A model generated the notes under the pieces. The model worked only from the letters and a program-made list of their open reading frames with translations, did not search any database and had not been told where the DNA came from. Shown piece by piece: positions 33,017 through 40,537 of a DNA stretch of 41,152 bases. The DNA lies in the NCBI GenBank assembly GCA_031262035.1, contig JAISIL010000095.1:1-41152 (forward strand). The letters run 5' to 3'. Each line of letters opens with the position of its first letter. Within the stretch, counting starts at the first letter, position 1. Both the position numbers and the translations under genes were made by a program. The stretch comes from Spirochaetaceae bacterium (GTDB lineage Bacteria > Spirochaetota > Spirochaetia > Treponematales > Breznakiellaceae).

Positions 33017-34084
33017 ATGAGTGACGGCTCTTTATCACAAGAAGAAATTGATGCCCTGTTAAACGGAGCAGATGCATCCGCATTAGGCGGAGCCCCTGCG
33101 GGAGCGGCGGCAGGCGGGAATTCCGATGCAGCATTGCAGGGATTTTTGGGCGAAGCGGCAGGCAGTGTTTCTTCCGGCCTTTCGGGGATGCTCGGCGGCA
33201 CAGTAACACTGGGCGCTCCTCAGGTGAGCACTACAAACCAGGACGGCCTTGTAGGCCAGCTTCCCGAGCAGGTTGTTGCAGTAAAGGCAGATTTTAGCGC
33301 CGGTGTTCCCGGTGAACACCTCTTTATTCTAGATGAGGATACTGCCAAGGCTATTGCAGCCCTGATGAACAAAGAAGAAAATATTGAACTTGATGATATG
33401 GCAATGTCGGTGCTTGGTGAAGTAATGAACCAAATGACCAGTTCAATAATTACTGCTTTTTCCAACAAGACAGGGAATAATCAGGTAGCGGCTGTGCCTC
33501 CACAGGCAACACATGTGCCCAAGGCGGTTGTTGCATTGCCCGCAGGGAATTTTACCCAGGCGGAATATAGCATCGATTTAGGCGATGGTAAGCAGCATGC
33601 TATCCGTGAAATATATGCAACACCGGTAAGCCAGGCTATTGCAACAGCGCTTAGTCCCCAGGCGGCGCCGGCAGCAGGTGGTGCAGGTGGCGCAAAGCCG
33701 GCCGGCAATGCAGGTTTTGCACCGGCTCAGGGCGGCATGGGTAGCGGCGGCTATGGTTTTGGCGGCCCGGTGAATGTGCAATCTGTGCAATACCCGAACC
33801 TCACTGCAGGAATGTCCTCCCAGGAAGCGGGGAACATTGGCCTTATTCTCGATGTGCCAATGGAAGTAACCGTTGAATTAGGCCGGACAAAAAAGCAAAT
33901 AAAAGAGATATTGAGTTTTGGTGAGGGAACAATCATCGAACTGGATAAACTTGCCGGCGAAGCGGTAGATATTTTGGTGAACCATAAACCCATAGCCAAA
34001 GGCGAAGTAGTTGTTATCGATGAAAATTTTGGTGTGCGTATAACCGATATTGTTTCACCGATTGAACGTGTGCAGGATAATTAG
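33017..34084 (+). CDS. fliY: flagellar motor switch protein FliY/FliN
   Basis: The 355-residue product has a FliM-like N-terminal peptide (SLSQEEIDALLNGADASAL), a CheC-like middle (about residues 90-155, with MSVLGEVMNQMTSSII), a long Ala/Gly/Gln-rich linker (about 210-255) and a C-terminal SpoA/FliN domain, ILDVPMEVTVELGRTKKQI. This is the FliY type used by spirochaetes. The stop overlaps that of the convergent kinase gene by three bases; fliO/fliP do not follow. Confidence 0.94.
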   Translation: MSDGSLSQEEIDALLNGADASALGGAPAGAAAGGNSDAALQGFLGEAAGSVSSGLSGMLGGTVTLGAPQVSTTNQDGLVGQLPEQVVAVKADFSAGVPGEHLFILDEDTAKAIAALMNKEENIELDDMAMSVLGEVMNQMTSSIITAFSNKTGNNQVAAVPPQATHVPKAVVALPAGNFTQAEYSIDLGDGKQHAIREIYATPVSQAIATALSPQAAPAAGGAGGAKPAGNAGFAPAQGGMGSGGYGFGGPVNVQSVQYPNLTAGMSSQEAGNIGLILDVPMEVTVELGRTKKQIKEILSFGEGTIIELDKLAGEAVDILVNHKPIAKGEVVVIDENFGVRITDIVSPIERVQDN

Positions 34085-34587
34085 CATTTAGCCAGTATAA
34101 GTGCGGTTATTTCTTCCGGTGTTTTATCGTCTGTGTCTATTACAAGGCCGGCAGGGGAATAATCATCGTTGTCTATGCCGTAAAGGCTGAGGTAGCGTTG
34201 GTGGTCTTCCCGGTCGCGCATTTTGGTAAAGGCGGCAATCTCAGAAAGGTTGCCGCCTTCTCTTTTTTGCACCCTTTTGGCCCGTGTTTCTTCTGTAGCC
34301 TTTAGGTAAACCTTTAAGTCTGCCTCGGGAAGCATCCAAATGGCAAGCCGCGAACCCATAACGCAACCGCCTGCCTCCCGTGCAAGAGCCACCTGCCGGG
34401 TGTCTACTTCCCTGTCCCACCAGTCATCGGTTTTTGCCTTTTCGATAATGTCTGCAAGGCTTAAATCTTTTTCTACAGCCAGATTCCGAAAAGTAAAATT
34501 GATAAACTGCAAACCGAGCTTTTCTGCTACCAGCTTAGAGATAGTGGTATTACCACAACCTGATTTACCAGAAATTGCTATCTTCAT
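34081..34587 (-). CDS. cytidylate-kinase-like P-loop nucleotide kinase
   Basis: The 168-residue product starts MKIAISGKSGCGNTTISKL, with a P-loop GKSGCGNTT at residues 7-15, then LGLQFINFTFRNLA, GGCVMGSRLAIWMLP and a LID-like KRVQKREGGNLSE. It matches the short type-2 CMP kinase family (archaeal and spirochaetal) that phosphorylates CMP/dCMP. Start at 34587 is the MKIA codon; the six codons before it come from sequence next to a repeat. The neighbouring dCMP deaminase supports a role in pyrimidine nucleotides. Confidence 0.82.
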   Translation of the reverse strand: MKIAISGKSGCGNTTISKLVAEKLGLQFINFTFRNLAVEKDLSLADIIEKAKTDDWWDREVDTRQVALAREAGGCVMGSRLAIWMLPEADLKVYLKATEETRAKRVQKREGGNLSEIAAFTKMRDREDHQRYLSLYGIDNDDYSPAGLVIDTDDKTPEEITALILAKC

Positions 34588-34599
34588 ATATATCCTATA

Positions 34600-34691
34600 A
34601 ACCACGAATTACACGAATAAAACACGAATAATCTATAATTGGTAAATAAAAATTCGTGTCCGCCGTGGGCGGATTCGTGATATTCGTGGTT
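34600..34691. repeat. ACACGAAT palindromic repeat, copy 2
   Basis: Left arm AACCACGAAT (34600-34609) with two further ACACGAAT units; right arm with ATTCGTGT, ATTCGTG and ATTCGTGGTT (34682-34691). Between right-arm units sits the micro-hairpin stem TCCGCC, loop GTG, stem GGCGGA (34659-34673). It fills the gap between the dCMP deaminase and kinase genes. Confidence 0.9.
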
Positions 34692-34696
34692 AATTT

Positions 34697-35182
34697 TTAC
34701 TGCTTATCATATTGCTGCACCTCGTCGAGCACATATTCCAGTTTGATGCCTACCTGTTTAAACATGGCCTCGCTGTCTGCAGCATCGTGGTAGCGTCTTT
34801 GGCAGACAACACGGGTAATGCCGCAATTGATAATAAGCATTGCGCAGGTGCGGCAGGGGGTCATGCGGCAGTAGAGTGTAGCCCCATTGATGGATATACC
34901 CCGTTTGGCAGCCTGGCAAATAGCATTTTGTTCTGCATGCACTGTTCGCACGCAATGGGTAGTAATGCTGCCATCCTCGTGAAGCATCTTTTTAAATTGA
35001 TGCCCAACCTCGTCGCAGTGGGGAAGGCCGGCCGGGGCTCCTACATAACCGGTTACCAGAATCTGGTTGTCCTTAGCAATAACACAACCACTCCGTCCCC
35101 GGTCACAGGTAGCCCGCTTGGAAATAGCCTCGCAGACCTCCATAAAATACTCATCCCAAGAGGGGCGCTTATAATCCGGCAT
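34697..35182 (-). CDS. dCMP deaminase
   Basis: The 161-residue product is a zinc-dependent deoxycytidylate deaminase, converting dCMP to dUMP for dTMP synthesis. Ligands and catalytic residue are His82 and Glu84 in TVHAEQNAI and Cys110 and Cys113 in TPCRTCAM. The N-terminus WDEYFMEVCEAISKRATCDRG and the insert with GAPAGLPHCDEVGH are typical. It overlaps the M42 peptidase gene by 14 bases. Confidence 0.94.
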   Translation of the reverse strand: MPDYKRPSWDEYFMEVCEAISKRATCDRGRSGCVIAKDNQILVTGYVGAPAGLPHCDEVGHQFKKMLHEDGSITTHCVRTVHAEQNAICQAAKRGISINGATLYCRMTPCRTCAMLIINCGITRVVCQRRYHDAADSEAMFKQVGIKLEYVLDEVQQYDKQ

Positions 35183-36260
35183 TGGGGAAATCCTCTATTA
35201 ACTTGACCAAGAACCGCACGGCCCATTCCATGTCGCTGAGTTTTACATTGCTTACTGCCGTGTGGATATACCGTGAGGGAAAGCCGATGCAGGCAGCCAT
35301 GGTGCCTGTTTCAGAGATTGCTGAAGGCCAGGAATCTGTTCCCCCGCCCATCATTGTGCTGAACTGGTGGGGAATGCTGTTTTCTCTTGCTATCTTCTTC
35401 AGGTAATTGGTCACCTTTTTTCGTGGGTTTGTCCCGCAGGTAATTACCTGGTCCCAGTCATACATCACAAAGGACAGGCCCTTGCCGAATTCCTGGTTTG
35501 CTTCGCAGGGTTCTACACCGGGTGTGCCACCGGAAAGGGTCACATCGACTGCCAGCATAAGGTCGGGCTTGAAGCGACGGGTCAGTGGCCCGCCGCCACG
35601 CATGCCTACTTCTTCCTGCACTGTTCCACCAAAACCGACCGTGCAGCCCAATTCTTTTCCCTTTAAGCGCCGTGCCACTTCGCAAATAACGGCAAGGCTT
35701 GCCCGGTCGTCTACAGACTTTCCCGTGTAAATGTCGGTGCCGTTCATGAAAAAACCTTTTCGGCTGTAGGAACCGTAGTCGCCAATCTCCAGGCCTAAGG
35801 CCCGTGTTTCTTCGGCACTGCTTGTTCCAAAGTCGACAAAGAGCTGGTTTATCGGTATTGCCTTATCGTGGTCTTCCATTAAGGCCAGGTGTGCAGGCTT
35901 GGAACCGGTAATCCCGTCCACATGCTTTCCTTCGCTGGTAAGGAAAACCAGGTCCTGGTTTACAATCATTCGGTCGTCGTGAAAACCAACCGGCATAATC
36001 CGTGCAAAACCGGAATCTTCTATATAACTAATCACAAAACCAACCTCGTCCATGTGTGCAGCAAGAAGAAGACGCTTGTCTCCCTTCCCCTTGCGGACAT
36101 ACAGTTGGTCGCCAATCGGGTCTTCTTCGTAAGTGTCGTAAAGGCCGCTCTCACTTGTCATCTCGGCCTTAAAGGCTGCGATAACCTCTTCCTCATTGCC
36201 CGATACACCAATAACGCTATCAAGGGCGATGAGGGACTTCGCTAATGTCGAATCTTGCAT
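35169..36260 (-). CDS. M42-family metallopeptidase
   Basis: The 363-residue product is an M42 (FrvX/glucanase-type) aminopeptidase with two metals. Visible motifs: LLLAAHMDEVGFVISY, GKSVDDRASLAVICEVA, TVQEEVGMRGGG, DVTLSGGTPG and the final IGFPSRYIHTAVSNV with a metal His. They usually form dodecameric, cobalt- or zinc-dependent cages that trim peptides. The ATG at 36260 follows TATGGAGATATAT; a frame extending to 36311 runs into the repeat copy and is rejected. Confidence 0.93.
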   Translation of the reverse strand: MQDSTLAKSLIALDSVIGVSGNEEEVIAAFKAEMTSESGLYDTYEEDPIGDQLYVRKGKGDKRLLLAAHMDEVGFVISYIEDSGFARIMPVGFHDDRMIVNQDLVFLTSEGKHVDGITGSKPAHLALMEDHDKAIPINQLFVDFGTSSAEETRALGLEIGDYGSYSRKGFFMNGTDIYTGKSVDDRASLAVICEVARRLKGKELGCTVGFGGTVQEEVGMRGGGPLTRRFKPDLMLAVDVTLSGGTPGVEPCEANQEFGKGLSFVMYDWDQVITCGTNPRKKVTNYLKKIARENSIPHQFSTMMGGGTDSWPSAISETGTMAACIGFPSRYIHTAVSNVKLSDMEWAVRFLVKLIEDFPNAGL

Positions 36261-36276
36261 ATATATCTCCATAAAC

Positions 36277-36375
36277 AACCACGAATATACACGAATCGGC
36301 TTCGCCGACACGAATAATCTATGCCCAGTAAACGAAGATTCGTGTGCCCGAAGGGCATTCGTGTAATTCGTGGTT
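36277..36375. repeat. ACACGAAT palindromic repeat, copy 3
   Basis: Left arm AACCACGAAT (36277-36286) and right arm ATTCGTGGTT (36366-36375) with internal ACACGAAT/ATTCGTGT units. Each arm holds its own micro-hairpin: stem TCGGC, loop TTC (36296-36308), and stem TGCCC, loop GAA (36345-36357). It fills the gap between nhaC and the M42 gene. Confidence 0.92.
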
Positions 36376-36381
36376 AAAAAA

Positions 36382-37815
36382 TTAACCCATAATAAACCCG
36401 AATATCAAATACAACACTGCGCTCACGCCGCCGCCTATTAGCATGTAGGGCGAGATGGCATACATTACATCCATGGGCTTAAGGTCGGTGGCCTGGGAGG
36501 TAAGGATAACGCCGTCGCCGTAGGGGCAGAGGACGTTGCCGTAAAGGGCGCCCGAGAAGACTGCGCAGAGGGCCAGGGTCGGGTTGACGCCGATGGCCAT
36601 TGCAAGGGGCACAACAATCGGTGCAATGATAAAGGTTAAATCCCAGCAGGCGCCGGTAAAGAATGCGTAAATTGCACAGATAATAAAGGTGATAAAGGGC
36701 AGCAGCGAACCTTGCATAAGCGGTGTTACAGAGCCGATGATAAAGTCGGGCATACCAAGCAGGGCATTGAGTTCGTTAAACGAATAGGCCAGGATAAAGA
36801 GAATGTAGACAAAGCCCATCCGGAGAATGCCGTTGACACAGGCGTCGAGGAAGCCGAAGAGACTCAGCTTCTTGGTAATAATATAATAAATGCCGCCTAC
36901 GGCGATACCGGCACAGGTGCCCGAAATAATATCAAAACCGGTGAATGCGGTTACCAGAATCGTTACGACAATCGGTATCAGGAAACTGAAGGGCTCAGCC
37001 TTGCTCTTTGCCGCCTTGGCCTCCGCCTCTCTCATCGTCTCGCTGATTTCCGGGGCGCTCGTTCCATCGGGGAATACATCGCCTGTCTCTGCCGCCTTCT
37101 TGTAGTTCTTCTTAATCATACCGAGCTTGGGAATGACGCCGAGGATTTGTAAGAGGAGGATGACGAGTATCACCCAGGCGTAGAAAATCAGGGGGATTGA
37201 TGAGATAAAACTGAGCATCGGGTTTGCGCCGCCGATTCCCTGTTCTTCCATGACGCCGGCATAGGTGACGGCCCAGGATGAAATTGGGATAAGAAGGCTT
37301 ACCGGGCCTGCCATTGTCAGGGCGATAAAGGCCAACTGGCTGCGGGGAACCTTGTGCTTGTCGGAAAGCCGCTTCATCGTAGCGCCGACGGTAAGGTTGG
37401 AAAGGTAGTCATCAACAAAGACGACAAGCCCCAGGAAGAACGAGCCGAGGAGCACGCCTTTTTCTGTTTTTGCCTTCGATTCAATCAGTTTGCCGAGGCC
37501 ATAGGCCGAGCCTGATTTTTCGAGCATCTCGATAAGAATGCCGATGAGGGCAACAACGATGGTTATCCACTGCCAACCTTCGCCGCCCATAACCGAGTAG
37601 AGATGTCCGATAAATTCGGGGAACACGCCGGAGACCCCTGCAAGGAAACCTCCGCCTGCTGTAGCCGCTGCCATAAAGCTGGCACTGATGACGCCGCAGA
37701 ACATAGCGAACAGGGTTCGCTTGGTAATGATGCTGACGATAAAGATGATCGCCAGTGGGATTATCGAAATCCACCCGAGGTTGTAATTTACAACTTCTTC
37801 TACCACTTCTTCCAT
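36382..37815 (-). CDS. NhaC-family Na+/H+ antiporter
   Basis: The 477-residue product has 11-12 hydrophobic segments. GKLIESKAKTEKGVLLGSFFLGLVVFVDDYLSNLTVG (split around residues 100-150) and the later FFTGACWDLTFIIAPIV are typical of NhaC-type and related Na+/H+ or substrate antiporters. Exchanges cytoplasmic Na+ (or organic substrate) for H+. The ATG at 37815 follows AGGAGGACCAC; 11 codons further upstream are leader. It has its own consensus promoter. Substrate is not certain because the family includes malate-lactate exchangers. Confidence 0.87.
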   Translation of the reverse strand: MEEVVEEVVNYNLGWISIIPLAIIFIVSIITKRTLFAMFCGVISASFMAAATAGGGFLAGVSGVFPEFIGHLYSVMGGEGWQWITIVVALIGILIEMLEKSGSAYGLGKLIESKAKTEKGVLLGSFFLGLVVFVDDYLSNLTVGATMKRLSDKHKVPRSQLAFIALTMAGPVSLLIPISSWAVTYAGVMEEQGIGGANPMLSFISSIPLIFYAWVILVILLLQILGVIPKLGMIKKNYKKAAETGDVFPDGTSAPEISETMREAEAKAAKSKAEPFSFLIPIVVTILVTAFTGFDIISGTCAGIAVGGIYYIITKKLSLFGFLDACVNGILRMGFVYILFILAYSFNELNALLGMPDFIIGSVTPLMQGSLLPFITFIICAIYAFFTGACWDLTFIIAPIVVPLAMAIGVNPTLALCAVFSGALYGNVLCPYGDGVILTSQATDLKPMDVMYAISPYMLIGGGVSAVLYLIFGFIMG

Positions 37816-37836
37816 GTGGTCCTCCTGTGTGCCCTT

Positions 37837-37865
37837 ATTATAGCACACTGGAAAATCTTTGTCAA
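37837..37865 (-). promoter_or_regulatory. nhaC promoter
   Basis: Minus strand TTGACA (37865-37860), 17 bases, TATAAT (37842-37837): full consensus with optimal spacing. Transcript leader about 15 bases with AGGAGG. It overlaps the divergent promoter of the methyltransferase. Confidence 0.85.
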
Positions 37866-37877
37866 TTACAATATAAT
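37849..37877 (+). promoter_or_regulatory. methyltransferase promoter, leaderless arrangement
   Basis: TGGAAA (37849-37854), 17 bases, TATAAT (37872-37877), then AGAAGA and ATG at 37884. Expected transcription start is the A of the start codon. Confidence 0.7.
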
Positions 37878-37883
37878 AGAAGA

Positions 37884-38738
37884 ATGCAGAAAAAACACGA
37901 TGCCGAATGGTTTAATGATGATGATTTTTGGGAACGCTTCCAGCCAATTATGTTCGATGACAGCCGCTGGCAGGAGGCTCCCGATGTGGCCGAAGGGATT
38001 TTGCATCTGGCAGGTGGTTTCGATAAGCCGGTAGCAGGTGGTCTCGACAAGCTCGACCACCGGGGGCAACGGGGGTCGAGCCTGTCGAGACCCCTACGGG
38101 TCTTAGACATGTGCTGTGGGTTTGGCCGTATTTCGGTGGAGCTTTGTAAATTGGGCTGCCAGGTAACGGGCATTGACCAAAGCCGTTTTTACCTTGAGGC
38201 TGCTCGTGATGAGGCCGGGGAAAAAGGCTATGAGATTGAATACATTGAAGGCGATATACGGGATTTTAAACGGAAAGAGGCCTTTGATATAGCCATTAAT
38301 ATATACAATTCCTTTGGTTACTTTGAAAACCCGGCAGATGATGCACTTTTTGTAAAGAATGCCTACGATTCGCTTAAAAAAGGCGGGGTTTTTATCATTG
38401 ATGTGCTGGGAAAAGAAATTGCCGTGCGTGATTACACCGAAGCGGAATGGTTCGAAAAAACCGAGTGCCTGGTTCTGACCGAAAGCTATCCGATGTATTC
38501 CTGGGGAAGCATGTATAACCACTGGATTCTATTGGAACACGATAAAAACGATAATGCCGACCATGAGGGCTCTTATACCAGGCATGAGAAAGTCTGGATA
38601 CAAAGGCTCTATGCGGCAAGCGAAATGGAAAAGCTGCTTCGAGACGGCGGTTTTTCAAAAGTGCAAATCTACGGCAGTTGGAGCGAAAAAACCTACGACA
38701 ATCAGGCACGCTCGCTTATTGCTGTGGCGAGGAAGTAG
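37884..38738 (+). CDS. class I SAM-dependent methyltransferase with in-frame palindromic repeat
   Basis: The 284-residue product opens MQKKHDAEWFNDDDFWERFQ, then has motif I VLDMCCGFGR (residues 73-82), VTGIDQSRFYLEAARDEA and IEGDIRDF (motifs II-III), and FDIAINIYNSFGYF. It resembles small-molecule methyltransferases of the Methyltransf_25 type; the substrate is unknown. Residues about 44-70 (GGFDKPVAGGLDKLDHRGQR and the next few) interrupt the usual spacing before motif I and are encoded by a palindromic repeat. The ATG at 37884 is chosen because of the promoter six bases upstream; earlier in-frame codons would lie inside nhaC. Confidence 0.87.
   Translation: MQKKHDAEWFNDDDFWERFQPIMFDDSRWQEAPDVAEGILHLAGGFDKPVAGGLDKLDHRGQRGSSLSRPLRVLDMCCGFGRISVELCKLGCQVTGIDQSRFYLEAARDEAGEKGYEIEYIEGDIRDFKRKEAFDIAINIYNSFGYFENPADDALFVKNAYDSLKKGGVFIIDVLGKEIAVRDYTEAEWFEKTECLVLTESYPMYSWGSMYNHWILLEHDKNDNADHEGSYTRHEKVWIQRLYAASEMEKLLRDGGFSKVQIYGSWSEKTYDNQARSLIAVARK
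38013..38092. repeat. palindromic repeat inside the methyltransferase gene
   Basis: GGTCTCGACAAGCTCGACC (38040-38058) is complementary to 38074-38092 with one mismatch, separated by a 15-base G-rich centre. A partial copy of the left arm (GGTGGTTTCGATAAGC, from 38013) precedes it in direct orientation. All of it is translated in frame. Confidence 0.88.
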
Positions 38739-38773
38739 GGGAATCACGCCAACCACGCGGACAATTTGTGTGG

Positions 38774-40432
38774 TCAAGATTCTGCGTCTTGCCATTGGGT
38801 AATCTGACGCTCACTGTCCTCCACCACCAGGGCCAGACGGAAGGCATCAGGGTATTCGGCACCGTAATCGCGGCTCTGGAACTGGGCAAGCGCTTCGGCA
38901 AGCTTGGCCTTGGGGTCCTCGCCCTCGTAGGCCACCTTTAGTTCAATAACCAGCGTTTTGCCTGTAGCCGCTACTACCAAATCTTCCCTTCCATTGCTAT
39001 TATGCAGCTCGCCAAATGCCAGGGTGCCGGTACCGCGCAAGAAAGAAAGCAGTATTGAACGATAGAGCCCTTCCTGGGGAGTAAATTTAAAGCATCTAAG
39101 TCTAAATGATTGTTGCGCTGCCTGAGTATAGTCATCATAAGGGATACTGCGAAGTAGCGCATTGAAGGATTCTACCACACCCTCCATATCACCGCTCTCA
39201 AAAGCATACTTAAAGCGCTTGTCCAAATTAAAAATATCATGCTCCGCTGTGAAACTTTCAACCAGCAGCGCAGACAGGGCATTCAGTACTTCCTTGTTTG
39301 GATAGTCTAAGTCATATCCATCAACCCCCTTCATTTTCCGCAGGCTCAGATAACCGGTCTGATAGAAGAAATATTCAGGGGGTACTTTGTCAATTTCATA
39401 AGATGGGGCCATAAGGCTATTTAGATCAACAGGTATACCCCTTAATTCCTCGATAATAACCCTTTTACCTCTGATATATTCAGTTAATGCCTTTGTACTG
39501 CCGGAATCAATCCAGTAATTAAAAAATGGATAGGGTGGATTCATAAAAAACAGCGCCATTGAATAAGGATTATAAAGGTAGGTTTTCCCGTCAAAGGAAA
39601 ATCCGTCATAGTAGTCGCGAATACGATCGGTCATGTCTTTCATAGTGGTGCCATACACCTTGGCAGCGTCTTTGAGATAGGCAGCAAAGTATTTTTTTAC
39701 TTCATTTTCCGTGAAACCGACGATTGCACTGTATACTTCCATTCGCGAGATGTCGGTTAAGTTGTTCATAGAGGAAAACATGCCCATTTTGGTGAATTTC
39801 GAGATGCCCGTGACAAAAATAAACCTCAAATACTGTTCATTAGGTTTTATCTGGCCATAAATGTTGCGAAGCAATTCGCGGGCGCGCTCGGCCTTTTCGG
39901 GATTAGCAAAAAAATCAAGATGCGCTTTGTCATATTCATCAATCAAAAGCACAATGCGTTTGCCGGTCTTCTGAAATAATTCAAAAATCAAGCTCTCAAA
40001 AGCTGCCGCGGGTGTTAGCCCCTTCTCCAGTTTCACACCCCTGACCTTTGCCTCTGTGTACATGATTTGCTGCATGCTTTGAATCATTGCCTCTTCGCCG
40101 TATGCAGTTTCGATTCTGCTCATATCCAGGTGAATCACCGGACAGGGCTCGTAGTCGGGGCGTTCCATCCACTCGGCTGCTGCGAGGCGGCCTTCACCCA
40201 CGGTGCCGTCGAAGAGCTCTTTCTTGCCGGAAAACATCGCTTCCAGGGTGAAGACCGTGAGGGACTTCCCGAAACGGCGTGGTCGGGCAAGGAAGTAGAT
40301 GCTCCCATTGTCTATAAGGTCTACCAGGTACTGGGTCTTATCTACATAGAGATAACCCTCCCTGCGAATCGCTTCAAAGACCTGCTTGCCGGCAGGCAGT
40401 TTGGGCAGGCGCCGCTTGTTTCTCGTTTCCAT
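38774..40432 (-). CDS. AAA-ATPase-like protein with PD-(D/E)XK nuclease domain
   Basis: The 552-residue product starts with the AAA-ATPase_like pattern LPAGKQVFEAIRREGYLYVD and a P-loop-like ARPRRFGKSL at residues 49-58. A Walker B-like VLLIDEYDKAH is at 161-171. The C-terminal domain has Asp484 and Glu497-Leu-Lys499 (KTLVIELKVAYEG), the PDDEXK_9 layout. Such genes are multicopy in Bacteroidetes and spirochaetes; the role is unknown, with mobile or defence functions proposed. Seven bases separate a TAGACT box from the ATG. Confidence 0.9.
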   Translation of the reverse strand: METRNKRRLPKLPAGKQVFEAIRREGYLYVDKTQYLVDLIDNGSIYFLARPRRFGKSLTVFTLEAMFSGKKELFDGTVGEGRLAAAEWMERPDYEPCPVIHLDMSRIETAYGEEAMIQSMQQIMYTEAKVRGVKLEKGLTPAAAFESLIFELFQKTGKRIVLLIDEYDKAHLDFFANPEKAERARELLRNIYGQIKPNEQYLRFIFVTGISKFTKMGMFSSMNNLTDISRMEVYSAIVGFTENEVKKYFAAYLKDAAKVYGTTMKDMTDRIRDYYDGFSFDGKTYLYNPYSMALFFMNPPYPFFNYWIDSGSTKALTEYIRGKRVIIEELRGIPVDLNSLMAPSYEIDKVPPEYFFYQTGYLSLRKMKGVDGYDLDYPNKEVLNALSALLVESFTAEHDIFNLDKRFKYAFESGDMEGVVESFNALLRSIPYDDYTQAAQQSFRLRCFKFTPQEGLYRSILLSFLRGTGTLAFGELHNSNGREDLVVAATGKTLVIELKVAYEGEDPKAKLAEALAQFQSRDYGAEYPDAFRLALVVEDSERQITQWQDAES

Positions 40433-40439
40433 ACATCCT

Positions 40440-40469
40440 AGTCTAGCACATTACCCCCAAAAGCGTCAA
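40440..40469 (-). promoter_or_regulatory. promoter of the AAA/PDDEXK gene, leaderless arrangement
   Basis: Minus strand TTGACG (40469-40464), 18 bases, TAGACT (40445-40440), then seven bases to ATG 40432. The -10 box matches consensus at four of six positions. AGGA four bases before the ATG could still act as a weak Shine-Dalgarno. Confidence 0.5.
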
Positions 40470-40537
40470 GCCCTCAAGGTTGTGCCGCCCAGAAAGAGGC
40501 TGCTAGCCAGCCAGCCATTCGTCCAGGCGTTGATGCT

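Noticed and set aside
36261-36311. Extra N-terminal 17 codons for the M42 peptidase
   Set aside because: They are encoded by the edge of a palindromic repeat, and GGAGA is placed for the ATG at 36260.
34600-36375. Insertion sequence bounded by copies 2 and 3 of the ACACGAAT repeat
   Set aside because: The DNA between holds ordinary metabolic genes and no transposase; the copies are themselves complete palindromes rather than ends of one element.
37755-37883. Upstream start for the methyltransferase
   Set aside because: It would lie within nhaC and upstream of the TATAAT box at 37872; the product would gain a non-homologous 43-residue lead.
38739-38773. Terminator between the methyltransferase and the AAA/PDDEXK gene
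   Set aside because: An ACCAC/GTGGT pair is present but the stem is five bases with a long loop and no T-tract.
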